Below are positions 6,074 to 13,287 of a DNA stretch of 15,217 nt, piece after piece. Source of the DNA: an uncultured Lachnobacterium sp. (GTDB taxonomy: Bacteria > Bacillota > Clostridia > Lachnospirales > Lachnospiraceae); the NCBI GenBank assembly GCA_900543445.1, contig UQRC01000046.1:1-15217 (forward strand), read 5' to 3'. Position 1 is the first letter of the stretch, and each line of letters opens with the position of its first letter. The notes beneath the pieces were generated by a model. It was not told where the DNA came from, searched no databases, and was given only the letters and a program-made list of their open reading frames with translations. The position numbers and the translations under genes are program-made.

Positions 6074-6172
6074 GTGACACACGAAGAATTTGAGAAAGCA
6101 GCACAATATTGGAACAACAAGGAGAAGACGGTGATGCCGCAGGAACAGTTGCGGCAGACAATCGAATTATAA
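6074..6172 (+). pseudogene. 5' remnant of a pyridoxamine-phosphate-oxidase-like gene
   Basis: A GTG at 6074 behind AGGAGGCG (6060-6067) opens a 32-codon frame whose product (THEEFEKAAQYWNNKEKTV, then MPQEQLRQTIE) looks like the N terminus of small flavin-binding pyridoxamine 5'-phosphate oxidase-like proteins common in Clostridia. It then stops at TAA with no flavin-binding domain after it. The fragment keeps a good ribosome binding site and normal codon use, so the loss looks like a deletion or rearrangement. It lies at the right edge of the AT-rich block. The family match is from memory of the N-terminal pattern. Confidence 0.55.
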
Positions 6173-6208
6173 GATGAGGAATTTTACATAATCCTGATTT
6201 GAGGGACG

Positions 6209-6217
6209 TGGTATAAT
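6209..6217 (+). promoter_or_regulatory. Extended -10 promoter before the arginase-family gene
   Basis: TGGTATAAT is an extended -10 (TG-N-TATAAT) with a perfect hexamer, 36 bases before the chosen TTG start. No convincing -35 is at the usual distance, which an extended -10 can tolerate. Confidence 0.5.
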
Positions 6218-6253
6218 AAGTGCACAGGCAAATAAAGATAGAAGGTGAACGAT

Positions 6254-7099
6254 TTGACACAAACACAGAGCAACTACCTGATCTTGGATTTCTCTCACGT
6301 ATACTGTGACGAGAATATCCCACGCAATGATAAGCTTCACTGGATCCACTGTTCGGATATTCACGAGTGTGATCTGTATTGTTCTGATGCTGCGGCAACA
6401 GAGATCCACCGGAGAATAGATCCGTATGGAACCAGAGGTATCCATTTTCTGGATTCCGGCAATTATCATTATGTGACCAAAATTATGACTGACCGCATCG
6501 ACGAACCATTTTCTCTGATTCTGTTCGACCATCACACGGATATGCAGTCCCCGATGATCGAGGGGATGATCAGTTGCGGCGATTGGGCAAGAAGTGTATT
6601 GCTGGACAATCCGCAGCTGCAGCAATTGATTCTGATCGGACCGAAGAAAGCGGATATTCAGGCAATTTATAATGACAAAGAATTTACAGCGAAGCAGAAG
6701 AAGCGCCTGAAGGAGAAGCTGATCGCTTTCTCGGCGGAGGAGCTTCGCGCAGACGAAGGACACGAGAAAGTGGAACGAATCCGGATGGATGTACCGTTTT
6801 ATATCTCCATTGATAAGGACGTTCTGGACGAACGGTATTGCGCGACGAACTGGAATCAGGGACGGATGTCACTCTCTTTGCTGGAGCATCTGCTGAGAGC
6901 ATTTCTGGAAACCGGAAACATTCTGGGCATTGATATCTGCGGCGAATGCCAGCAGGGAATTCCTCTGCCGGAGTACATGGAAGCGGAGGAGAAGAACGCC
7001 AAGACAAACCGTAAGCTGTTTGAATTCCTGACGCATTACATACGGCGCAAATCCACAATCCCGCGGCAAAAGGCGCCGCGTCACAATGAGAAAGCCTGA
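6254..7099 (+). CDS. Arginase/ureohydrolase-family protein
   Basis: The 281-residue protein has the binuclear manganese site of ureohydrolases: GNYHY with H72, FDHHTD with D92, H94 and D96, SIDKD with D187 and D189, and the downstream GIDICGE with E231, matching arginase's second-shell glutamate. The family includes arginase, agmatinase, formiminoglutamase and deacetylase-like relatives that release urea or amides from guanidino-type substrates. The N-terminal part is divergent, so the substrate cannot be named. The frame is open from a GTG at 6245, but that codon overlaps the ribosome binding site AAGG (6242-6245), which is well placed for the TTG at 6254. The C-terminal tail is basic. No arginine pathway neighbours are seen. 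Confidence 0.8.
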   Translation: MTQTQSNYLILDFSHVYCDENIPRNDKLHWIHCSDIHECDLYCSDAAATEIHRRIDPYGTRGIHFLDSGNYHYVTKIMTDRIDEPFSLILFDHHTDMQSPMIEGMISCGDWARSVLLDNPQLQQLILIGPKKADIQAIYNDKEFTAKQKKRLKEKLIAFSAEELRADEGHEKVERIRMDVPFYISIDKDVLDERYCATNWNQGRMSLSLLEHLLRAFLETGNILGIDICGECQQGIPLPEYMEAEEKNAKTNRKLFEFLTHYIRRKSTIPRQKAPRHNEKA

Positions 7100-7152
7100 A
7101 TTTCTACTTTTTTACGCATGTAGATACCTGATATTTTTGTGAAATACTCCCT

Positions 7153-7181
7153 TTGAAAAATTTTCGAAGAAATCCTACAAT
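7153..7181 (+). promoter_or_regulatory. Promoter of the CarD-family gene
   Basis: TTGAAA (7153-7158) and TACAAT (7176-7181) are spaced 17 bases apart, followed 11 bases later by AAGGAGGT (7193-7200) and the ATG at 7208. Confidence 0.75.
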
Positions 7182-7207
7182 AGAGGTAAGATAAGGAGGT
7201 TTTCGGA

Positions 7208-7708
7208 ATGTATCAGGTTGGAGACTATATTGTGAAGGCATCAAACGGAGTCTGTAAGGTGAAGGCGATTGTTCATCCAGACTTTGTGAGCGACAAGAAG
7301 AAGCTATATTATTTGTTGACGCCGGTGGCGGATGAGAACGCAAATCTGTATGTTCCAATCGATCGTGGTGAGGAGAGTGCCCGCCCGGTGATGACAGAGA
7401 AAGAGGCAAAGGAACTGGTGAAGAAGATTCCGTCGATTGATGCGACCTGGATCAATAATGAGAGAGAACGGGAGCATAATTACAAGGACGCGGTACAGAG
7501 CAATGATCCCGAGCGTCTGGTCGGTATCATCAAGCTGATCTATGGACGCAAGAAGGCACGTGCTGAGCAGGGGAAGAAGACGACCGCCGTGGACGGAAGA
7601 TATTATGATACCGCGGAGCGGCTTCTATATTCAGAACTGGAGCTTGCGATGCACAAGAATAAGGATGAGATTCTTGCGATGATTCGTGACTGTTGTAACG
7701 CTGAATAG
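7208..7708 (+). CDS. CarD/CdnL-family transcription regulator
   Basis: The 166-residue protein starts MYQVGDYIVKASNGVCKVKA, the N-terminal Tudor-like RNA polymerase interaction domain (about residues 1-60) found in CarD, CdnL and the transcription-repair coupling factor. An all-helical C-terminal domain (about 62-166) follows, with a basic stretch GRKKARAEQGKK near 113-124. Such proteins bind the polymerase beta subunit and stabilise open promoter complexes. The length matches the family. It has its own promoter, an excellent ribosome binding site and a terminator, so it is a stand-alone gene. Confidence 0.88.
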   Translation: MYQVGDYIVKASNGVCKVKAIVHPDFVSDKKKLYYLLTPVADENANLYVPIDRGEESARPVMTEKEAKELVKKIPSIDATWINNEREREHNYKDAVQSNDPERLVGIIKLIYGRKKARAEQGKKTTAVDGRYYDTAERLLYSELELAMHKNKDEILAMIRDCCNAE

Positions 7709-7773
7709 AAGACCAACAACTTCCAGAGAGAGTGTGTGAATGGAATCAATGTAATAGTGGCAAAAACAGATAG

Positions 7774-7810
7774 AAGCAGGCTGGTAGTTCATGTCAGTCT
7801 GCTTTTATTT
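7774..7810 (+). terminator. Rho-independent terminator after the CarD gene
   Basis: AAGCAGGCTG (7774-7783) pairs with CAGTCTGCTT (7795-7804) with one G-T wobble, and TTATTT follows. Confidence 0.75.
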
Positions 7811-7896
7811 ACGATAATTTCACAAAGATTTACATAACCTTGATAGCAAGAGAACAGAATTTTGTTTAGCATAAGAGCATAAGGATGTGATGAAGA

Positions 7897-8523
7897 GTGA
7901 ATAAGAAAAGCCATATTATTTTTACGAAAAAAATGAATATTGAGTTGCCTGTTGGCTGCCGCAGAGGTCTTTATCTTGGATCCATTCTGCCGGATCTGTT
8001 AGTACACACGTATCTGAGAGGACACACCTGGAAGGCATCCGGAGAAAAGGTTTTAACGAAACTGAAGGAGCTGGAAGAACTTGGTATCTTAAATGTGTGG
8101 ACCGGAATTCGTTTTGGAATGCTTCTGCACTATCTGGAGGATTTTTTTACGATGGCACACAGTAGATATTTTGAGGGAAATCTTGTGGAGCATATTCGCT
8201 ATGAGGTAAGGCTGTCGCGCTATATACGGGCATTTTTTGCCGGGAATTATAAATTGTATGATGGTGATCCGGATAATACGCAGGTGTATTCGATGGAAGA
8301 TCTGCATGAGCGTATCGTTTCATTGCAGAAGGACTATCAAAAGGAAATCAGGGAAGCAGAGGATGAGACGATTTGTTTTGCAACGGATCTGGAATATATG
8401 AATATGGCGGTGCAGACTGTGGTTGGCTATATGATTCCTGTGATGAACCGGAAGACCAATATGTATCACAGGCTGGAAACCCGAGTGATGATTCAGATGC
8501 CGCAGAGATACCGCTTTTTGTAA
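7897..8523 (+). CDS. Zinc-dependent phospholipase C-like protein
   Basis: The 208-residue protein resembles the zinc-dependent phospholipase C / S1-P1 nuclease-like family. It shows an early SHIIF histidine (H6), YLGSILPDL with D33, and the metal-site segment LLHYLEDFFTMAH with H78, D82 and H88, then H99. The pattern of spaced His and Asp residues fits a trinuclear zinc site. No signal peptide is visible, so it is probably cytoplasmic and its real substrate is unknown. The start is GTG at 7897 with AAGGA (7881-7885) upstream; the nearby ATG codons at 7885 and 7890 run straight into stops. A broken, related-looking gene follows directly downstream. Confidence 0.65.
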   Translation: MNKKSHIIFTKKMNIELPVGCRRGLYLGSILPDLLVHTYLRGHTWKASGEKVLTKLKELEELGILNVWTGIRFGMLLHYLEDFFTMAHSRYFEGNLVEHIRYEVRLSRYIRAFFAGNYKLYDGDPDNTQVYSMEDLHERIVSLQKDYQKEIREAEDETICFATDLEYMNMAVQTVVGYMIPVMNRKTNMYHRLETRVMIQMPQRYRFL

Positions 8524-8608
8524 GTGTGGGAAATTGGTGAGCTTGTTTTGCGTGTGCAGGACAGGCTCACACTTTATTGTATTTACATACATTTTACATA
8601 AATTCCAT

Positions 8609-8963
8609 ATGGATCGGATGGAACTCTCCAGAGAGATCAAAAAGAAGCTGGTCAACGAGATCTGCAAATGCGACAATGTGGACAAAAAGCATGTTTTCAT
8701 GTCAAAGGTGCCGCTTGATATGTCGTTCGTATTTGCAATCCAGAATTATCTCAGAGGACAGGAAAAAGAGAATTTATTCTATCATAAGAGAAATCCTCGC
8801 ATGACAGATCAGTTGAACGATAAAGAGCGCCTGATCGAGCAGGTTGAGAAGAAAGATGTACGGCTTTATCTGCCATTTTGCTTTGGACACAACCTGTCAC
8901 GGTTATATCGATGATAAGATTGCGGAAAGCATGATCGATTATGCAAAACAAAGCGGAATATAA
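8609..8963 (+). pseudogene. Frameshifted gene; C-terminal part resembles zinc-dependent phospholipase C-like proteins
   Basis: One plus frame runs from about 8609 (MDRMELSREIKKKLVNEIC) to a TGA at 8912-8914. From about 8856 the next frame takes over as YGFICHFALDTTCHGYIDDK and ends at TAA 8961-8963. The second piece is the typical core of clostridial zinc-dependent phospholipase C-like proteins, with its conserved H..D..CH pattern. The join LIEQVEKKDV / YGFICHFAL is what an intact relative would show, so a small indel near 8850-8870 is likely. The rest of the expected C terminus is missing. I do not recognise the N-terminal 75 residues (8609-8835), which may come from another gene. The call rests on the frame switch and remembered family pattern. 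Confidence 0.55.
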
Positions 8964-8986
8964 AGGAGTTGTAGAATTTGAAATAC

Positions 8987-9026
8987 AAAGCATTGTGTTA
9001 TGGTTTCCTTTGCACAATGCTTTTTT
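8987..9026 (+). terminator. Rho-independent terminator
   Basis: AAAGCATTGTG (8987-8997) pairs with CACAATGC-TTT (9013-9023), and the T-run 9021-9026 follows. It ends transcription after the broken gene. Confidence 0.85.
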
Positions 9027-9321
9027 GATTTTGACAATCTTTTACTATCGGTATTACTGAAAACATGGTATAGTAATAAAATAGATAACCAAAAGGAGAG
9101 CGCACATCAATTTCTTTGACGGGGATGTGCCGTGTGAGCCGCAGCGACTATGAAATTTTTGAAAAATCATCAGAACTGGTTGTGGCTGAATATTATAGCA
9201 GATACAAGAAAAACTAGATATAAGGAATCGAAGCTGGCAGCAGCTGATTCGAGAAGAAAGTAACTTCCGGGTAATTATGGAATTGGGGGCAGGTAATAAG
9301 CTACCCAAGAAGGAGACAATT
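9027..9321 (+). other. Gap before the DegV gene with short unrecognised frames
   Basis: This stretch holds a TTGACA (9031-9036), an extended -10 (9066-9074) and a ribosome binding site-like AAGGAG (9093-9098), but no convincing gene after it. Two short overlapping frames exist: 9116-9217 from a TTG (33 residues, containing SDYEIFEKSSELVVAEYY) and 9150-9263 from an ATG (37 residues, basic). Neither is recognised. They could be remains of a decayed small gene between the promoter and the DegV gene, or a long 5' leader of the DegV mRNA. Confidence 0.35.
9066..9074 (+). promoter_or_regulatory. Extended -10 promoter for the DegV transcript
   Basis: TGGTATAGT is an extended -10 element. The nearby TTGACA at 9031-9036 is too far upstream (32 bases) to pair with it; it may belong to an alternative start with TATTAC at 9052-9057. 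Confidence 0.4.
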
Positions 9322-10194
9322 TTGAGTAAAACAGGAATTATGACAGACAGCCACAGTGGAATTTTGGAGCAGGAGGCACGTGAGAAGAAGATCCATGTGC
9401 TCCCGATGCCTTTTATTATGAATGGAACGACGTACTATGAGGGCGTCAGCATGACGAGAAGTGTGTTCTATGAGAAACTCAGAGAGGGCATTGATGTGTC
9501 AACCTCGCAGCCGTCGCCGCAGGATGTGATGGAGATGTGGGACGAAATGCTGAAAGAATATGACGAGATTGTTTATATCCCGATCAGCAGCGGCCTCAGC
9601 GGATCATGCATGACCGCGCAGGCGTTGGCGCAGGATGAGCCGTATGAAGGCAGGGTGTTTGTGGTGGACAACGGACGCTGCTCTACACCGATGCATCAGT
9701 CTGTGCTCGATGCAATCCGGATGGTTGAGGCTGGATATCATGCGGAGCAGATTAAGGCGAGACTCGAGGAGACGAAGGAGCAGATGATCATATATATCGG
9801 TTTAAGTACACTCGAGTATCTGAAGAAGGGCGGCCGTATAAAGGCGGGCGTTGCAACGATCGCGAATGTGCTCAACATCAAGCCCGTGATGAAGTTTGGA
9901 ACCGGAACGCTGGATATCTATCAGAAGTGCCGCGGTATCAAGAATGCGCGCAAGGCGATGATCGAGGCGATGAAGACGGAGCTTGAGACGAACTTCAAGA
10001 AGGCATATGATGCGGGAAAAGTACATCTGTTAGCGGCTTCCAGCTGCATTGCAGAAGTGACGGAGGACTGGGTGAAACAGATTAAGGAGAGCTTCCCGGG
10101 AATGGAGGTACGGTGTGATGAACTGTCCTGCGGACTGGCATGTCATATCGGCCCGGACGGACTTGGAATCGGCTGCTCGACGGATCCAATGTAA
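9322..10194 (+). CDS. DegV-family fatty-acid-binding protein
   Basis: The 290-residue protein shows the DegV layout: N-terminal IMTDSHSGI with D9/S10, TSQPSP at 61-66, SSGLSGS at 89-95, LEYLKKGGRI at 164-173 and the C-terminal HIGPDGLGIGC near 275-285. DegV proteins (including FakB) bind a fatty acid, and FakB proteins present it to a kinase so exogenous lipid can enter phospholipid synthesis. No FakA-like kinase gene is visible in this window. The frame extends upstream to an ATG at 9277, but AAGGAG (9310-9315) lies six bases before the TTG at 9322, and starting there gives the normal DegV N terminus. Confidence 0.9.
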   Translation: MSKTGIMTDSHSGILEQEAREKKIHVLPMPFIMNGTTYYEGVSMTRSVFYEKLREGIDVSTSQPSPQDVMEMWDEMLKEYDEIVYIPISSGLSGSCMTAQALAQDEPYEGRVFVVDNGRCSTPMHQSVLDAIRMVEAGYHAEQIKARLEETKEQMIIYIGLSTLEYLKKGGRIKAGVATIANVLNIKPVMKFGTGTLDIYQKCRGIKNARKAMIEAMKTELETNFKKAYDAGKVHLLAASSCIAEVTEDWVKQIKESFPGMEVRCDELSCGLACHIGPDGLGIGCSTDPM

Positions 10195-10297
10195 AATTTA
10201 AAAATAAGGATGGAAGAAACGCATCTTTTGGTATAAAATAAACTTGGAATATCGTGGTGATATTTTAAGTCTATTTTTGCTCAGGGGGTAAAAGTTC

Positions 10298-11341
10298 ATG
10301 AAAACAGAAGCATTTGGCAGTATACAAAGTGGAAAGAAAGCAACATTATATATTTTAGAAAATAAAAATCATACGGTAGTGAAGGTTACCGATTTTGGAG
10401 CAACACTGGTATCGGTGCTTTTTGCAGATAAAGACGGTGTCATGAAGGATATGGTGCTTGGTTATGATGATGCAGCTTCTTATGAGAAGGGAACGAGCTG
10501 CTTCGGTGCAACAATCGGCAGAAACGGAAACCGTATCAAGGATGCGCGCTTTACGATCGATGGCAAGGAATGGGTGATCGAGGCCAACGAGAATAACAAC
10601 AGTCTGCACAGTGGTAAAAACGGATTCAATCATCTGATGTGGGAGATGAAGGAGAGTGGCGATAATTATGTTACGTTCTACCATTACAGCCCGCAGGAGG
10701 AGCAGGGATTCCCGGGAAACATGCATGTTACGGTAACGTATACACTTGACGATGAAGATACCGTACATATCACATATCATGCAAAGGCAGATGCAGATAC
10801 GGTAATGAATTTTACGAACCACAGTTATTTCAATCTGGCAGGACATGATAGTGGCGTGATGCTTGATCAGAAGCTGCAGCTTTTTGCGGATGCCTATACA
10901 CCGGATGAGGATTCGCATTCCATCCCGACCGGAGAGATTGCTCCGGTTGCAGGAACTCCGATGGATTTCACGACGATGAAGCCAATCGGACAGGATATCA
11001 ATGCGGATTTTGAACAGCTTCATTTTACTGGCGGATATGATCACAACTATGTGCTCTCCGATAAGCCTGGCACGATGCGCCAGATGGCGAAGGCCGAGTG
11101 TGATGCGAGCGGTATTGCGATGGATGCTTATACGGAGTGCTGCGGCGTACAGCTTTATGCAGGCAACTTTATCGGAACACAGACCGGAAAAGGCGGAGTT
11201 ACTTATGGAGACCGTCACGGATTCTGCCTGGAATCCCAGTTTTACCCGAATGCGGTCAATGAGAAGAACTTCCCATCCCCGGTTGTACCTGCGAATACAG
11301 AGTATCACTCAGAGACGAAGTATCACTTCTATCATATCTAA
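10298..11341 (+). CDS. galM: Galactose mutarotase (aldose 1-epimerase)
   Basis: The 347-residue cytoplasmic enzyme interconverts the alpha and beta anomers of aldoses such as galactose, feeding the Leloir pathway. Visible landmarks are GRNGNRI (74-80), LHSG with H104, FTNHSYFNL with the catalytic acid H175, GYDHNYV with D248, and CLESQFYPNAVN with the catalytic base E312. Length and motif order match bacterial GalM. AGGGGG (10283-10288) precedes the ATG. No other galactose genes are adjacent, and a strong hairpin follows, so it is probably a single-gene unit. Confidence 0.93.
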   Translation: MKTEAFGSIQSGKKATLYILENKNHTVVKVTDFGATLVSVLFADKDGVMKDMVLGYDDAASYEKGTSCFGATIGRNGNRIKDARFTIDGKEWVIEANENNNSLHSGKNGFNHLMWEMKESGDNYVTFYHYSPQEEQGFPGNMHVTVTYTLDDEDTVHITYHAKADADTVMNFTNHSYFNLAGHDSGVMLDQKLQLFADAYTPDEDSHSIPTGEIAPVAGTPMDFTTMKPIGQDINADFEQLHFTGGYDHNYVLSDKPGTMRQMAKAECDASGIAMDAYTECCGVQLYAGNFIGTQTGKGGVTYGDRHGFCLESQFYPNAVNEKNFPSPVVPANTEYHSETKYHFYHI

Positions 11342-11354
11342 GAGTTGTTGATCC

Positions 11355-11378
11355 GGAGCGCCTGCATCAAGGCGCTCC
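11355..11378 (+). terminator. Strong GC-rich hairpin after galM
   Basis: GGAGCGCC (11355-11362) pairs perfectly with GGCGCTCC (11371-11378) around an eight-base loop. There is no real T-run after it, so termination may be partial or the hairpin may stabilise the galM mRNA. Confidence 0.55.
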
Positions 11379-11457
11379 AACTATGTGCATCCGTTTCTTG
11401 CGGAAAATCGGAACAAATCAGATGTTCTATTAAAAAATCAGAATGGACGTGTAGAAA

Positions 11458-12813
11458 TTGAAGAGAAACAAATATGAAATTGATATGTGCAACGGAACCA
11501 TTATGGACAAATTGATTTCTTTTGCACTGCCACTTATGGTATCAGGAATCCTGCAGCTGATGTTCAATGCGGTGGATCTCATCGTTGTCGGACATTTCAG
11601 CGGGCAGCAGGCGCTTGCGGCGGTCGGCTCGACTACGGCACTCATTAATGTATTTACAAATTTATTTATCGGAATTTCACTCGGTGCGAACGTACTCGCC
11701 GCCCGTTTCTATGCGGCGGGGCGCGATAAAGAGATGTCGGAGACGGTACATACGTCGATCATGCTGGCTTTGATCAGTGGAGTGGCGATGGCGGTCATTG
11801 GTCTGATTTTCGCCAAAGGTGCACTACAGTTGATGGATACACCGGCGGATGTTATAGATCTGTCGGCTTTGTATATGCGTATCTATTTCCTGGGAATGCC
11901 ATTCTTTATGCTGTATAATTACGGCGCGGCAATCCTGCGCGCGGTTGGCGATACGAAGCGCCCGCTGATCTTCTTGATCATATCCGGTGTGACCAATGCG
12001 ATACTTAACATGATCCTTGTTATTGTGTTCCGGCTTGGCGTGGCCGGTGTTGCGATCGGAACCGTGATGTCGCAGCTGATGTCGTGCGTGCTTGTGCTTC
12101 GTTGTCTGTACAAGACGGATAGCAGCTACCAGCTTCGTTTTGAGAAGCTTGCCATCAAAAGCGTTTACTTAAAACAGATCTTTCAGGTTGGAATTCCTGC
12201 CGGCATTCAGAGTACGGTTATCAATTTTTCCAATGTGTTATTGCAGTCTTCCGTCAACTCGTTTGGATCGACTGCGATGGCTGGCTATACGGCGGCAAAC
12301 AATCTGCTTGGATTCTTGTATATGTCAGTTAATGCGGTCACGCAGGCGTGCATGAGTTTCACAAGCCAGAATTACGGTGTTGGCAAGTATAAGCGAATGG
12401 ATCGTGTGCTGATCGATTGTCTGATTCTGACGGTAGCAGTATCGGGAACGCTGGGGTGCGTCGTGTATCTGTTCGGACCGCAGATTTTGCATATTTACAC
12501 GAGTGAAGCGGACGTTATCTCATGTGGAATGGAAATTCTTTCGATTACAACGATTCCTTACTTCCTTTGCGGAATTATGGATCTGTTTCCGGGATCGCTG
12601 CGGGGAATGGGATATTCGGCGGTGCCGATGGTGCTGTCTGTGATTGGAACGGTAGGAACAAGAATTTTGTGGATCTATGGCTTTTTCCCACACAATCGCA
12701 GCCTGTTCTTCCTGTTTATTTCGTATCCGGGTTCGTGGATCATTACGATCGTGATGCAGGTGATCTGTTATCTGTATGTGCGCAAACGCTGTGTTGGCGC
12801 ACAAAAGATGTAA
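11458..12813 (+). CDS. MATE-family multidrug/metabolite exporter
   Basis: The 451-residue integral membrane protein has about 12 hydrophobic segments in two homologous halves, the MATE topology; these carriers use a sodium or proton gradient to export drugs or metabolites. The N-terminal MCNGTIMDKLISFALPLMVSG, then LMFNAVDLIVVGHFSGQQALAAVGS and LGANVLAARFYAAGR, is typical of the clostridial DinF/NorM-like group. Similar pseudo-repeat features (GIPAGIQST, CMSFTSQNYGVGKYKRM) appear in the second half. The start is probably TTG at 11458, giving the usual KRNKYEIDMCNG N terminus; its ribosome binding site is weak, and ATG 11485 is an alternative. The substrate is not predictable. Confidence 0.9.
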   Translation: MKRNKYEIDMCNGTIMDKLISFALPLMVSGILQLMFNAVDLIVVGHFSGQQALAAVGSTTALINVFTNLFIGISLGANVLAARFYAAGRDKEMSETVHTSIMLALISGVAMAVIGLIFAKGALQLMDTPADVIDLSALYMRIYFLGMPFFMLYNYGAAILRAVGDTKRPLIFLIISGVTNAILNMILVIVFRLGVAGVAIGTVMSQLMSCVLVLRCLYKTDSSYQLRFEKLAIKSVYLKQIFQVGIPAGIQSTVINFSNVLLQSSVNSFGSTAMAGYTAANNLLGFLYMSVNAVTQACMSFTSQNYGVGKYKRMDRVLIDCLILTVAVSGTLGCVVYLFGPQILHIYTSEADVISCGMEILSITTIPYFLCGIMDLFPGSLRGMGYSAVPMVLSVIGTVGTRILWIYGFFPHNRSLFFLFISYPGSWIITIVMQVICYLYVRKRCVGAQKM

Positions 12814-12886
12814 ATAGAGCGAACAGATTTATAAATAATATAAGAAAAAATAATACACTGCTTTGGTAAAGTGTGAAACAAAACAG

Positions 12887-12915
12887 TTGACGGAAGGAAT
12901 TTTACACGCTACTAT
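12887..12915 (+). promoter_or_regulatory. Promoter of the riboswitch-symporter transcript
   Basis: TTGACG (12887-12892) and TACTAT (12910-12915) are 17 bases apart. Transcription from here would begin just before the glycine riboswitch. Confidence 0.65.
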
Positions 12916-12930
12916 ACTCTATAGAGCAAT

Positions 12931-13107
12931 TTCGAGACGAAGTTTGCAGGAAAACGACGAAAGTCTACCGAAGGAGTAAAACTCTCAGGTGCCGGTCGGA
13001 CCGGTGCAACTGTAAATGGATCGACTCTCTGGAGACACCCGTTAAGAACGGGGGCCGAAGGTGCAACATACGTAAGACGTATGAATCTCTCAGGCAACAG
13101 GACAGAG
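12931..13107 (+). promoter_or_regulatory. Tandem glycine riboswitch
   Basis: Two consecutive glycine aptamers are visible. The first (about 12931-13029) has the core ACCGAAGGAGTAA then ACTCTCAGG (12967-12989), a GCCGGT/ACCGGT hairpin and the closing CTCTCT. The second (about 13025-13107) has the CTCTGGAGA closing strand, a CCCGTT/AACGGG hairpin, the core GCCGAAGGTGCAA (13054-13066), a CATACG/CGTATG hairpin, AATCTCTCAGGC and the 3' signature AGGACAGAG (13099-13107). Spacing and order match the known cooperative two-aptamer RNA. It lies in the 5' leader of the symporter gene, so glycine is expected to control uptake. The direction of control cannot be read with certainty. Confidence 0.93.
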
Positions 13108-13140
13108 AAGATATCTGAATACATATAAATATCTTCATTT
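13107..13140 (+). terminator. Candidate expression-platform hairpin of the riboswitch
   Basis: GAAGATAT (13107-13114) pairs with ATATCTTC (13129-13136), followed by ATTTTCGTGTTT. It starts at the last base of aptamer II, so aptamer folding could influence it. The T-tract is interrupted and the stem AT-rich, so it would be a weak terminator. A second hairpin, AGTGGA/TCCACT at 13166-13186, is an alternative. Confidence 0.4.
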
Positions 13141-13287
13141 TCGTGTTTGTGCACGGAAATATCTTAGTGGACATAGAATATCCACTCTATTTGTTCATAA
13201 TCTGGAGTTCTATTTCGTATTCTATCTTATCCGGGGGTTTTGAAATGCTGAAATTAATATTCTAAAGAAGAGAGGTAGGATTGAACA

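Noticed and set aside
8976..9029. Short TTG-start frame of about 16 codons after AAGGAG
   Set aside because: It runs through both arms of the terminator at 8987-9026 and has no recognisable product.
9085..9097. TAACCAAAAGGAG near the DegV promoter, resembling the XRE operator
   Set aside because: Only the left half matches; the right half is a ribosome-binding-site-like AAGGAG, so the resemblance is probably chance.
10355..11308. 317-codon open frame on the minus strand opposite galM
   Set aside because: The plus-strand galM has all catalytic motifs; the antisense frame has no recognisable domain and is a codon-bias shadow.
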